NCBI GenBank assembly: GCA_005888425.1
Contig: VAZF01000153.1
Location: forward strand, 1 to 14,208
DNA from: Alphaproteobacteria bacterium
GTDB lineage: Bacteria > Pseudomonadota > Alphaproteobacteria > ATCC43930 > CGMCC-115725
Length of the DNA stretch: 14,208 nt
Direction of reading: 5' to 3'
In this document: one piece after another, positions 1 through 7,561 of the stretch
How positions within the stretch are numbered: position 1 is the stretch's first letter
Layout: every line of letters starts with the position of its first letter
Notes under the pieces: generated by a model
Told to the model about the DNA's origin: nothing
What the model saw: the letters and a program-made list of their open reading frames with translations, nothing else
Database searches by the model: none
Translations under genes and position numbers: made by a program

Positions 1-83
1 CAGTTGGCGAGCGCGGCGCGGCATTGCTCCTGGATGGCCAGACGGACGACCGCTATCGGCGCATGTTCGTCCTTGCCGCGCAT
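1..83 (-). CDS. Possible 5' end of an unidentified gene running off the left edge
   Basis: Reading leftward from an ATG at 83, an open frame runs off the window edge and begins MRGKDEHAPIAVVRLAIQEQ. Nearly all third codon positions are G or C, and third-position GC exceeds first-position GC, as expected for coding DNA in a GC-rich genome. It lies downstream of, and on the same strand as, the GlxA-type regulator, about 127 bp away. There is only a weak purine-rich stretch (GAAGAG) upstream. I do not recognise the family. The opposite strand is also open (3-107, ending in TAA) in exactly complementary codons, so the strand choice is tentative and rests on codon bias alone. Confidence 0.3.
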   Translation of the reverse strand, partial: MRGKDEHAPIAVVRLAIQEQCRAALAN

Positions 84-210
84 CCCGGCGAAGGTCTCTT
101 CACCTAACGACAGCGGTCATTCAGGCTGGGCGGCGGGAACTGGTCTTCATGCCCCGTTTCGGACATTGGAAGATATCGGACACCCGGCCGATGAGTGCCT
201 AGACGTACGA

Positions 211-1146
211 TCACATAGCCCTGGAATTTCGCCGAAGCGTCTGCGGCGGCTGGCCGATCGTTCGTAAGAAAGCGCGGCGCATGCGCTCGCGATTGCCAAA
301 ACCGGCCTGCTCGGCGATTGCGTCCACGGCGTGGCGGCCCTGTTCGATCAGCACGCGAGCAGCTTCGACGCGCAAGTGCTCGATCGCTCTCGCCGGCGAC
401 TGGCCTGTCTCAGCGCGAAATGCCCGGCTGAATTGCCGCGGGCTTAATGCCGCCGCCGTGGCCAGCTCGTCCACCGAGAGCGGTTTTTTCAAGTTTCGGC
501 CTGCGTAATCCAGAGCCCGTTGAATGCGGTCGGACTTGGGCTCTAGTTCCAGCAGGGTTGAAAACTGCGACTGGCCGCCGGCGCGGCGATGGTAGACCAC
601 CATTTTGCGGGCGACCTCGCGGGCTATCTCGGCGCCGAGATCTTTCTCTACCATCGCCAAGGTGAGATCGATACTCGCGGTCACGCCTGCCGATGTCCAG
701 ATCGGGCCATCAACGATGTAGATGCGATCCACATCCAGTGTGAGCTCCGGATAGCGCGCTGCAAGCTCGCGCGCGAACAGCCAGTGAGTGGTAGCTCTAC
801 GACCGTCCAACGCGCCAGCCGCGGCGAGCAGAAACGCACCGGTGCAGGGCCCGGCAACGCGCCGCGCGGTCTTCCGGCTTTGTCGGATGAAGGCCACGAC
901 ACCGAGCATCGGGTCGTCGAGACGCGGCGTTGCTCCGACGATTAAGGTGTCGAATACGGTGTCTGTGAATGGTTCGGTCATGACCGAGAACCCCGTCGAG
1001 CAGGGCACGAGGCCTCCGGTCTCGGAGAGGAGCGTGATCTCGTAGACTCGTTCCCCATTGGTGAGGTTTGCGGTTTCGAACGCACTGAGCCCCGCGAGCC
1101 CCATCGATCCAAAACCCGCGAACGTCACAAACCCGACGCGATGCAT
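211..1146 (-). CDS. GlxA-family transcriptional regulator (DJ-1/PfpI-like domain plus AraC HTH)
   Basis: A 311-residue protein with the two-domain build of GlxA-type regulators. Residues about 3-185 form a DJ-1/PfpI (class I amidotransferase-like) domain. Its nucleophile-elbow motif GPCTGAFLLAAAG has Cys101, and ATTHW (His121) follows. In this family the domain is usually a ligand sensor rather than an enzyme. Residues about 205-305 form an AraC-type DNA-binding domain with both helix-turn-helix units (LSVDELATAAALSPRQFSRA and VDAIAEQAGFGNRERMRRAF). The length is normal for the family. The ATG at 1146 opens the domain directly; its ribosome-binding site is weak. It is divergent from the alcohol dehydrogenase gene with 117 bp between, the usual arrangement for a local activator. 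I infer that it controls the 1264-4820 gene run. Members of this family respond to small amine or amino-acid-like metabolites, but nothing here shows the ligand. Confidence 0.93.
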   Translation of the reverse strand: MHRVGFVTFAGFGSMGLAGLSAFETANLTNGERVYEITLLSETGGLVPCSTGFSVMTEPFTDTVFDTLIVGATPRLDDPMLGVVAFIRQSRKTARRVAGPCTGAFLLAAAGALDGRRATTHWLFARELAARYPELTLDVDRIYIVDGPIWTSAGVTASIDLTLAMVEKDLGAEIAREVARKMVVYHRRAGGQSQFSTLLELEPKSDRIQRALDYAGRNLKKPLSVDELATAAALSPRQFSRAFRAETGQSPARAIEHLRVEAARVLIEQGRHAVDAIAEQAGFGNRERMRRAFLRTIGQPPQTLRRNSRAM

Positions 1147-1218
1147 GAGCGTTCTCTATGTCCTGAAAGGTGGCAAATACGACATATGAGACAGCGATGG
1201 GAAGGGGCTTAACTCCAG

Positions 1219-1235
1219 GCTTCGCATCTCGAAGC
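1219..1235. promoter_or_regulatory. Inverted repeat upstream of adh, candidate operator
   Basis: A perfect inverted repeat, GCTTCG-N5-CGAAGC, lies in the divergent intergenic region and ends 28 bp before the adh start codon. It could be an operator for the adjacent regulator, or a small hairpin in the adh leader RNA. It is the clearest symmetric element in this intergenic region. AraC-type proteins more often use direct repeats, so assignment to the GlxA-type regulator is speculative. Confidence 0.3.
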
Positions 1236-1263
1236 ACCCTCCGCGCGACAATGGGAGAGGGGA

Positions 1264-2289
1264 ATGCCCGGGGCAGAAAAAACGTATCGGGCCGTCCATG
1301 CTGTTGGTCCGGGCAAGCTAGAGCTGATCGAAAAGCCGCTGCTTGACCCGTTGGCGGGGTATGTCCGCATCCGCGTTGAGGCCTGCGGCGTGTGCCATTC
1401 GGATTCCGCGACGGTGGAGGGGATCTTGCCGATCGAGTGGCCGAGGGTGCCCGGCCACGAGGTCGTAGGACGGATCGATCTCGTCGGCGAGGGCGTGGAA
1501 GGCTGGGTGGTGGGTCAACGCGTCGGCGTCGGCTTCCTCGGCGGCAGCTGCGGGCATTGCGAATACTGCCGAGACGGCGATCTTGTGAACTGCGTAAACC
1601 AGGGCTTCACTGGAGTGCAGCAGAACGGCGGCTACGCCGAGGTGATGATCGCGAAAGCGAGCAGCCTGATGGCCGTGCCGGACGAGCTCTCATCGGTCGA
1701 TGCCGCGCCCTTGCTATGCGCCGGCCTAACGACCTTCAGCGCGTTGCGAAATTCGCCGGCAAGGGCGGGAGACTTGGTCGCGGTGCTTGGGGTCGGCGGG
1801 CTTGGTCACCTTGGCGTGCAATACGCTCGCCACATGGGATTCGAGGTGATCGCGATCAATCGCGGCGGCGACGACAAGGCCGAGCTGGCGAAGAAATTGG
1901 GTGCGCACCGTTACATCGACAGCGCCGTCACGGATATCGCCAAGGCGCTCCAGGAGCGTGGTGGCGCGCAGGTGGTGTTGGTCACCGCCTCGGGCGGTAA
2001 GGCCGTTGCGGCGGCCGTCAAGGGCCTGCGACGCGGCGGCGTGGTCATCTCGCTGGGCGCCACCGATGAGCCAATCGAGCTGTCGGCGTTTGAACTGTTG
2101 TTCAAGAGCCTTGGTGTCGCGGGAGCCCTGACGGGAACCCCGGCGGCCGGCGACGCGACGCTCAGGTTCAGCGCGCTCAGCGACGTCGCCGCCATGGTCG
2201 AGACCATGCCGCTCGAGCGGGCCCCGGAGGCCTACGCGAAAATGATGTCCGGTCAAGCCCGCTTCAGGATGGTTCTGACGATGACCTGA
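1264..2289 (+). CDS. Zinc-dependent medium-chain alcohol dehydrogenase
   Basis: A 341-residue medium-chain dehydrogenase/reductase that oxidises an alcohol to an aldehyde, or the reverse, with a nicotinamide cofactor. The catalytic zinc site is visible as Cys41/Cys44 in CGVCHSD, His65-Glu66 in PGHEVVG, and Cys152 in LLCAGLTTF. The structural zinc lobe has Cys96, Cys99, Cys102 and Cys110 (CGHCEYCRDGDLVNC). The Rossmann glycine motif GVGGLG is at 176-181. After the second Rossmann strand the sequence is INRGGDDK, with Asn199-Arg200 where NAD-specific enzymes carry Asp, so NADP preference is possible (inference). The length is typical. The ATG at 1264 follows a good purine-rich site (GGGAGAGGGG). 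It is the first gene of a four-gene plus-strand run, divergent from the regulator. The substrate cannot be named; the downstream aldehyde dehydrogenase suggests the product is oxidised further. Confidence 0.95.
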   Translation: MPGAEKTYRAVHAVGPGKLELIEKPLLDPLAGYVRIRVEACGVCHSDSATVEGILPIEWPRVPGHEVVGRIDLVGEGVEGWVVGQRVGVGFLGGSCGHCEYCRDGDLVNCVNQGFTGVQQNGGYAEVMIAKASSLMAVPDELSSVDAAPLLCAGLTTFSALRNSPARAGDLVAVLGVGGLGHLGVQYARHMGFEVIAINRGGDDKAELAKKLGAHRYIDSAVTDIAKALQERGGAQVVLVTASGGKAVAAAVKGLRRGGVVISLGATDEPIELSAFELLFKSLGVAGALTGTPAAGDATLRFSALSDVAAMVETMPLERAPEAYAKMMSGQARFRMVLTMT

Positions 2290-2327
2290 GCGCCGCCGAC
2301 TGCGGTCTCAATGTCGAAAGGAGAGCC

Positions 2328-2762
2328 ATGAGCGCCGACGCACCCCAAGTCCCGGACACGCTAACGGGCCGCTGCATGTGCGGCGCGGTCTCCTACACAA
2401 TCACCGAACGGCCGATGGTGGACGGCCTTTGCCATTGTGACAGATGCCGGCCACAATCCGGCAGCGCCTTCTCGACAATCATCTTCATCCACCGAAGTGC
2501 GATGACAGTCGCTGGGGAAACGGCGGTCTTCGACGATATCGGGACGAGTGGGCTCAGGGTGTTGCGCCGCTACTGCCCGCGCTGCGGTTCACCGCTGACC
2601 ACCGAGCCCGACCTGACCCCGGATCTGATGATGGTCAAGGCTGGGACCCTCGATTCCAACGAATGGTTCCGCCCGGTGTGGGAGCTGTTCGTGGGCCGGC
2701 GCAGACCCTGGGTCAGTCCGGTTCTCGGCGCCAAGCAAATCGAAGCCAATCCAGAGCTTTGA
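2328..2762 (+). CDS. GFA/CENP-V family zinc-binding protein
   Basis: A 144-residue protein with the complete cysteine pattern of the glutathione-dependent formaldehyde-activating (GFA)/CENP-V fold: Cys16 and Cys18 (CMCG), Cys35, Cys37 and Cys40 (CHCDRCRPQSGSAF), and Cys83 and Cys86 (YCPRCGSPL). These ligate two zinc ions in characterised members. The start follows a strong ribosome-binding site (AAAGGAGAGCC). It sits 38 bp after the alcohol dehydrogenase gene and 11 bp before the aldehyde dehydrogenase gene, so co-expression is likely. Few GFA proteins have a proven activity; the family name comes from Gfa, which was linked to forming S-hydroxymethylglutathione from formaldehyde. Here a role in handling a thiol or aldehyde adduct between the two dehydrogenases is plausible but inferred. 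Confidence 0.93.
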   Translation: MSADAPQVPDTLTGRCMCGAVSYTITERPMVDGLCHCDRCRPQSGSAFSTIIFIHRSAMTVAGETAVFDDIGTSGLRVLRRYCPRCGSPLTTEPDLTPDLMMVKAGTLDSNEWFRPVWELFVGRRRPWVSPVLGAKQIEANPEL

Positions 2763-2773
2763 GGGGAACCCGT

Positions 2774-4153
2774 ATGAATCGGTTCCAGGACATCTTCGAC
2801 GCGCAGAAGGCGCGTTTCGCCTCGGGTGTCACGCGCAGCTACGAATGGCGCGTCGACCAACTCGACCGCATGGCCCGCATGATCAGAGAGAACGAGCGGC
2901 GCTTTCAGGGGGCGATGGCCGAGGACTTCAAGACCGCCTCGCAGGAATACATTTTCGAGACCCAGGCATCCGCGGGCGAGGTGGAGGTCCAGAAGAGCCA
3001 GCTAAAGGAGTGGATGAAGCCGGTCGAAGCGCTGGTGCCGCGTTTTCTGGCCGAAACCGGCCACAAAGGGGTGATTCACCGCGAGCCTTACGGCGTGGCA
3101 CTGATCATCGGCCCGTTCAATGGACCGTTGCTCTTGTTGATCCGCCCGGCGCTCGCGGCACTCGCGGCCGGCAACACCTGTATTCTCACACTCAGTGAAG
3201 CGCTCGTGGCGACGACCAAGGTGCTGCTCGAGCTTATCCCGCAGTATTTCGATCCGAGCGCCGTGACCTCGGTCGCCGGCGGCAAGGAGCAAAACACTGA
3301 ACTTTTGAAACTGAAGTTCGATTTCATTTTTTTCACTGGCAGCACTTTTGTCGGGAAGATCGTCGCGCGGGCTGCCGCGGAAAACCTTACCCCCGTCCTG
3401 CTCGAACTCGGCGGGATGAACCCGGCGCTCGTGGACGAAACCGCAAACATCCCCGACGCTGCGAAGAAAATCGTTTGGGGCGCGATGGCTTGGGGCGGGC
3501 AATGGTGCACCTCGCCGGGCTACGCCTATGTCCACGAGTCCGTCGCAGAGGATTTTGTCGCAGAAGCCAAGAAGGCGCTGGTCGAGTTATTTGGTGAAGA
3601 CCCGAAATCCAATTCCGACTATTCGCGCATCATCAATGCGCATGCGGTCGATCGGCTGGCCTCGCTCATCGACCCCGCCAAGGTGATCGCCGGCGGCAAG
3701 TCCGATCCGGAAGCGCACTACCTCGATCCCACGCTTCTTTATCCCGTCACGTGGGATGACAAGGTCATGGCGGACGAAGTCTTCGGACCGATCTTACCGA
3801 TCCTGACCTACAACTCCCTCAACGAGGCGTTCGAGCGGATTGCGGCAACGCCGCGACCGCTCGCCGGCTTCGTGTTCAGCCGCAACCAGAAGACCATCGA
3901 CCGGTTCATCGGCGAGCTCTCCTACGGCGGGGGCGGGGTGAACTTGGTGAACGTTCACCTGTTCGTCGAAACCATGCCGTTTGGCGGTACCGGGTTGGCT
4001 GGGATGGGCCACTACTACGGAAAGTATGGCTTCGACGCGCTCACGCACGCCAAGTCGATATTGATCTCCCCGCCCGACGCCGCGATCGAACATATGTACT
4101 CGCCCTTCACCGACGAGAAGAACCAGGCGCTGCAACAGTGGTTTGAATATTGA
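2774..4153 (+). CDS. Aldehyde dehydrogenase, class-3-like, with unusual cofactor-site residues
   Basis: A 459-residue NAD(P)-dependent aldehyde dehydrogenase of the short class-3/coniferyl-type subgroup, oxidising an aldehyde to the acid. The oxyanion Asn116 is in GPFNGP, the FTGST nucleotide motif is at 188-192, the general base Glu211 is in LLELGG, the catalytic Cys245 is in GGQWCTSPGY, and Glu335 is in DEVFGP. Two positions that are usually Lys differ. The KPSE motif reads TLSE (Thr139 in place of the Lys that contacts the cofactor ribose), and ELGGK reads ELGGM (Met215). The ATG at 2774 is chosen because GAGGGG precedes it and homology starts there; the frame stays open upstream to 2444, but that part is antisense-like overlap with the GFA gene. 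It lies 11 bp after the GFA gene and 31 bp before the HD gene. The substrate is unknown. Confidence 0.95.
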   Translation: MNRFQDIFDAQKARFASGVTRSYEWRVDQLDRMARMIRENERRFQGAMAEDFKTASQEYIFETQASAGEVEVQKSQLKEWMKPVEALVPRFLAETGHKGVIHREPYGVALIIGPFNGPLLLLIRPALAALAAGNTCILTLSEALVATTKVLLELIPQYFDPSAVTSVAGGKEQNTELLKLKFDFIFFTGSTFVGKIVARAAAENLTPVLLELGGMNPALVDETANIPDAAKKIVWGAMAWGGQWCTSPGYAYVHESVAEDFVAEAKKALVELFGEDPKSNSDYSRIINAHAVDRLASLIDPAKVIAGGKSDPEAHYLDPTLLYPVTWDDKVMADEVFGPILPILTYNSLNEAFERIAATPRPLAGFVFSRNQKTIDRFIGELSYGGGGVNLVNVHLFVETMPFGGTGLAGMGHYYGKYGFDALTHAKSILISPPDAAIEHMYSPFTDEKNQALQQWFEY

Positions 4154-4184
4154 GGCTGTCAGCTTTCGAGCAAGAAAAGATAGC

Positions 4185-4820
4185 ATGCGTGAAATCGCGG
4201 GAATCGGGATACCGGACAGCAGGCTCGCTGTCGCAGCGCTGGACTTGGTCAAGATAGAAAGCCACGCGTCAATCTATAAACATGTCCTGAGAACCTTTGT
4301 TTTCGGCGGCCTTGCCGCCCGGGCGGAAAGGATCGGTTTCGATGAAGAACTCTTCTTTCTTGGAGCTGCCCTGCACGATCTCGGCTTGACCGAGCGGTTC
4401 GGCGCCCCGGCGGGTCGCTTCGAGGTCGTGGGCGCGGACGCGGCGGAAAAGTTCCTCTTAGGCAAAGGCGTCGCAGCGGAGCGCAGCGCGGTCGTTTGGG
4501 AGGCGATCGCGCTGCATACCTCAAACGGCATTGCTCTCCGCCGCGCCCCGGAAGTCGTCCTTGTCCATATCGGGGCGTCCATCGATGTGATGGGCCTCGG
4601 GCTCGAGAAGCTGCCGCCGACAATGGTCGCGCAGACGATCGAAGCGCTGCCGCGCGACAACTTCAAGAAGGTCTTCGTCGACGCCCTGTTCTCGCGCGTA
4701 CAGAAAGACCCGCCCTCGGTGGCACTGACGTGGATGAGCGAGGCCGCGCGAAGACACGTCCATGGGTTCGAGTGCCCGGACTTTATCGACCTGGTCTCGG
4801 CAGCCAATTTTTCAGAGTGA
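4185..4820 (+). CDS. HD-domain protein, cyanamide-hydratase-like
   Basis: A 211-residue HD-superfamily metalloprotein. The metal-binding set is recognisable: His33 (YKHVLRTFVFG), His64-Asp65 (ALHDLGLT), His111 (AIALHTS) and Asp134. The order and surrounding text (RFEVVGADAAEKFL, EAIALHTSNGIA) match the bacterial relatives of fungal and yeast cyanamide hydratase rather than nucleotide phosphohydrolases. Most bacterial members have no proven substrate, so hydration of a nitrile-like or cyanamide-like compound is possible but unproved. The ATG at 4185 is preferred. A TTG at 4143 in the same frame would overlap the aldehyde dehydrogenase end and adds a tail unlike the family. The ribosome-binding site is weak (AAGAAAAGA). 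It is the last gene of the adh run and is followed at once by a GC-rich hairpin. Confidence 0.88.
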   Translation: MREIAGIGIPDSRLAVAALDLVKIESHASIYKHVLRTFVFGGLAARAERIGFDEELFFLGAALHDLGLTERFGAPAGRFEVVGADAAEKFLLGKGVAAERSAVVWEAIALHTSNGIALRRAPEVVLVHIGASIDVMGLGLEKLPPTMVAQTIEALPRDNFKKVFVDALFSRVQKDPPSVALTWMSEAARRHVHGFECPDFIDLVSAANFSE

Positions 4821-5108
4821 AAAGCGCGAGGAGACGGCCCCTCGCCCACGCCGTTGCGGCCTTTAGCGACTTCATCAATTCGTCACGGCGCGCCTCGTTG
4901 ACGATGCGAGTGCCAGTATGGCCTTCATCGCGCAATGGCCGTTATCGGCGCTACGTGGCCGTTGGCGAGAGGATCGATGAAGGTCGGCAAATCCACGAAA
5001 AGCCGACATTCAAACTGAAGCACCAGGCTCTTGTCGTTCGGCCGGGTGGCGGCGCTTGCGGCAAGCCGTCCGCCGGAATCAAACAAATCGCGCTACGATC
5101 TCCGGGCC
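4821..5108. other. Intergenic stretch without a convincing gene
   Basis: 288 bp lie between the HD gene and the glucoamylase gene. Short open pieces occur in different minus-strand frames. One (about 4936-5095) ends in TGA near 4936. Another (about 4800-4935) includes the text RRDELMKSLKAATAWARG, which is reminiscent of the start of small HTH antitoxins. Neither piece has a full domain or a clear ribosome-binding site. The stretch could hold a decayed small gene plus the glucoamylase promoter. No good -35/-10 pair was found. Confidence 0.4.
4826..4845 (+). terminator. GC-rich hairpin after the HD gene, possible terminator
   Basis: An inverted repeat, GCGAGG, 8-base loop, CCTCGC, starts 6 bp after the stop codon of the HD gene. 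No T-run follows it, so it is not a classical intrinsic terminator. It may pause transcription or stabilise the 3' end of the adh operon transcript. Confidence 0.3.
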
Positions 5109-7541
5109 ATGCCGATCGCAGAACCCGAAGCCCCCCTCAAACACGCCCCCGGCGCGCCCGGGATATCGCCCAGCTGGACCAGCAGCGCCAAGGATATGGT
5201 CGGCACCTCGCTGGGGCCGGCACGGCTGTGGTTCACACTCGGCTTCGGCATCGTCAATGAGATCTATTATCCGCGCGTCGATACCCCGCAGATTCGCGAT
5301 CTCGGGTTTATCGTCGCCGGCCCGGGCGGGTTCTGGTCGGAGGTCAAGCGCAACCAGGACTACACGCTGCGCCTCCTGGCGCCCGGCGTGCCGGCGGTCG
5401 AAATCGTGCACCAGCACGACCGCTACACGCTCCGGCTGCGCATCACCCCCGATCCGCGCCGCGATGTGCTGGCGATCGAATGCCGGCTCGACGGCGAGGA
5501 CGACCTCCGCCTTTACGTGCTGCTCGCGCCGCATCTCGGCGCCACCGGCTACGATAATTTGGCCAGCGTCGAGCGCTATGCCGGCCGGCGCGTGCTGTTG
5601 GCCGAGCAAGGCCCGTTCGGCTGCGCGCTCGCTGCCGTCGACCAGCACCAGGCCGATGCGATGGGGCGGGCCAGCGCCGGCTATGTCGGCGCCAGCGACG
5701 GCTGGCAGGATTTCAACCAGAACGGCGCGATGACCTGGCAATACGGCGCCGCCGGCCCCGGCAATGTCGCGCTGACCGGGGAATTGCCGCGCCGCGCCGT
5801 GCTGGCGCTCGGCTTTGGCAGCACCGCCGAGGCGGCGGCGACCTTGGCGATATCGAGCCTCATTCAGCCGTTCGGCAATATCCTGCAGCAGCAGATCGCC
5901 GACTGGGAGGGATGGCAGGCGCGTTGCGCCGAGCGCAGCCCGACCATGCTCGACCTGCCCGACCCGATCCGCCAGCAGGCGGTCATCTCGTCGATCGTGC
6001 TGCGCGCGCATCTCGACAAGACCTATCCCGGCGCAATGGTGGCGAGCCTCAGCGTGCCGTGGGGCTACGCCGGCAACCAGCGCGGCGGCTATCACCTGGT
6101 CTGGCCGCGCGACCTCGTGCACTGCGCCGGCGCCTTGCTGGCATTCGGCGCCGAGCCGGAAGCGCGCGACACGCTGCGCTATCTGATCGCGACGCAAACC
6201 GAAGACGGCCACTGGTATCAGAACCAATGGCTCGGCGGGACGCCCTATTGGACCGGCATTCAGCTCGACGAGGCAGCGATGCCGGTCTTGCTTGCCCAGG
6301 AGCTCGAGGAGCGCGACGCGCTCGGCGGGATTGCGGTCGAGGACATGGTGCGGCGCGCGCTCGGCTACATCGCCCGCACCGGACCGTCGACCGCGCAGGA
6401 CCGCTGGGAGGAGAACGAAGGCATCAACGCCTACACGCTGGCGACGCTCATCGCGGCAATGGTCGCCGGCGCGGCGCTCTTGCCGACGCGCGAAGCCGAA
6501 TGGGCATTGGCGCTTGCCGATTTCTGGAACGCCAATATCGAGGCGTGGCTGGCGGTCCACGGTACCGAATTGGGCCGGCGGTACGATGTGCCCGGCTATT
6601 ATCTGCGGGTAGCGCCGCCCTCGGTCCTCGCCGATGCCGGCGCGAGCCACGCGATTGTGCCGATCCGCAACCGCCGCGACAGCGACATGCTGCCTGGGGA
6701 CGAGCAGATCGGCACCGAATTTCTGCAATTGGTGCGGGCCGGTCTGCGCCGCGCCGACGACCCGCTGATCATGGGATCGCTGCGCCTCGCCGATGCTCTC
6801 TTGAAGACCGATACGCCGGCCGGTCCGGTGTGGCACCGCTATTGCGGCGATGGCTATGGCGAGCAGGAGGACGGCACCGCCTACGACGGAACGGGCATCG
6901 GTCGCGGCTGGCCGCTGTTGACCGGCGAGCGCGGCATGTACGAGCTGTGCGCCGGCAACGATCCGCTGCCCTATCTCGAAGCGATGGCGGCGATGGCAAG
7001 CCCGGGGGGCATGCTCCCCGAGCAGGTGTGGGATACCGAGTCGATCCCCGACCGCTTTCTGTTTCTCGGCCGGCCGACCGGTTCGGCGATGCCGCTCGCC
7101 TGGGCGCATGCCGAATTTGTCAAATTGCTGGTGTCGCGGCAGGTCGGGCGCCCCTTTGGCCAGCCCCGCGCGGCCTGGCAGCGCTATCGCGGGCAGCGGC
7201 CCGTCGCGCAATACGCGTTCTGGTGGCCGCATGCGGCCATCGCCTCGATGCCCTCCGGCGCACGGTTGGCGATTGCCCTGCCGGAGCCGGCGATCGTGCA
7301 TTGGGGCCGGGACGGCTGGATGGGGATCGAGGATACGCCGACGATCGACAGCGGCCTCGGCTTCCACGTCGCGGTATTGGCGGCGGCCGGGTTGGCGCCT
7401 GGCAGCTGGATCAATTTCACCTGGCGCGATCTTGAAACCGGCGAGTGGTCCGGCTGCGACGAACGGGTCGAGGTGATGGCGGCCGAGCAACCGGTGGCGA
7501 GCTTCACGACGCTGCAGCCGGGCGCGCGGGCGGCGAAGTAA
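5109..7541 (+). CDS. GH15 glucan 1,4-alpha-glucosidase (glucoamylase/glucodextranase type), no signal peptide
   Basis: An 810-residue glycoside hydrolase family 15 enzyme that releases glucose from the non-reducing ends of alpha-glucans. Residues about 18-270 form the glucodextranase-type N-terminal beta-sandwich (SPSWTSSAKDMVGTSLGPAR, GFGIVNEIYYPRVDTPQIRD). Residues about 285-680 form the (alpha/alpha)6 barrel, with substrate motif GGYHLVWPRDLVH, general acid Glu434 in DRWEENEG and general base Glu638 in LPEQVWD. Residues about 690-810 form a C-terminal beta domain. There is no signal peptide, so it probably acts in the cytoplasm, for example on glycogen or imported maltodextrins (inference). 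The ATG at 5109 is chosen because family homology begins soon after it; the frame also has a TTG at 5031, and neither has a strong ribosome-binding site. The gene has stronger GC bias than the adh cluster. It is followed 20 bp later by an acyl-CoA synthetase gene. Confidence 0.95.
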   Translation: MPIAEPEAPLKHAPGAPGISPSWTSSAKDMVGTSLGPARLWFTLGFGIVNEIYYPRVDTPQIRDLGFIVAGPGGFWSEVKRNQDYTLRLLAPGVPAVEIVHQHDRYTLRLRITPDPRRDVLAIECRLDGEDDLRLYVLLAPHLGATGYDNLASVERYAGRRVLLAEQGPFGCALAAVDQHQADAMGRASAGYVGASDGWQDFNQNGAMTWQYGAAGPGNVALTGELPRRAVLALGFGSTAEAAATLAISSLIQPFGNILQQQIADWEGWQARCAERSPTMLDLPDPIRQQAVISSIVLRAHLDKTYPGAMVASLSVPWGYAGNQRGGYHLVWPRDLVHCAGALLAFGAEPEARDTLRYLIATQTEDGHWYQNQWLGGTPYWTGIQLDEAAMPVLLAQELEERDALGGIAVEDMVRRALGYIARTGPSTAQDRWEENEGINAYTLATLIAAMVAGAALLPTREAEWALALADFWNANIEAWLAVHGTELGRRYDVPGYYLRVAPPSVLADAGASHAIVPIRNRRDSDMLPGDEQIGTEFLQLVRAGLRRADDPLIMGSLRLADALLKTDTPAGPVWHRYCGDGYGEQEDGTAYDGTGIGRGWPLLTGERGMYELCAGNDPLPYLEAMAAMASPGGMLPEQVWDTESIPDRFLFLGRPTGSAMPLAWAHAEFVKLLVSRQVGRPFGQPRAAWQRYRGQRPVAQYAFWWPHAAIASMPSGARLAIALPEPAIVHWGRDGWMGIEDTPTIDSGLGFHVAVLAAAGLAPGSWINFTWRDLETGEWSGCDERVEVMAAEQPVASFTTLQPGARAAK

Positions 7542-7561
7542 TTCCGAGGAGAGGTCGAAGA

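Noticed and set aside
3..107. Plus-strand open piece at the left edge ending in TAA, reading VGERGAALLLDGQTDDRYRR near its start
   Set aside because: It could be the C-terminus of a gene, but first-position GC exceeds third-position GC, the reverse of the pattern expected in this genome. The exactly complementary minus-strand frame fits better, so only that was listed, with low confidence.
2444..2773. Upstream extension of the aldehyde dehydrogenase frame
   Set aside because: It overlaps the GFA gene, whose cysteine motifs are clear. A purine-rich ribosome-binding site and the start of homology place the start at 2774.
5912..7435. 507-codon open frame on the plus strand inside the glucoamylase gene
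   Set aside because: It is an out-of-frame reading of the same gene, Arg-rich and without recognisable motifs.
5079..7490. Very long open frame on the minus strand across the glucoamylase gene
   Set aside because: It is exactly antisense to a gene with clear GH15 domains and catalytic residues. Its product is low-complexity Arg/Gly/Ala/Val text with no domain. It results from strong third-position GC bias.
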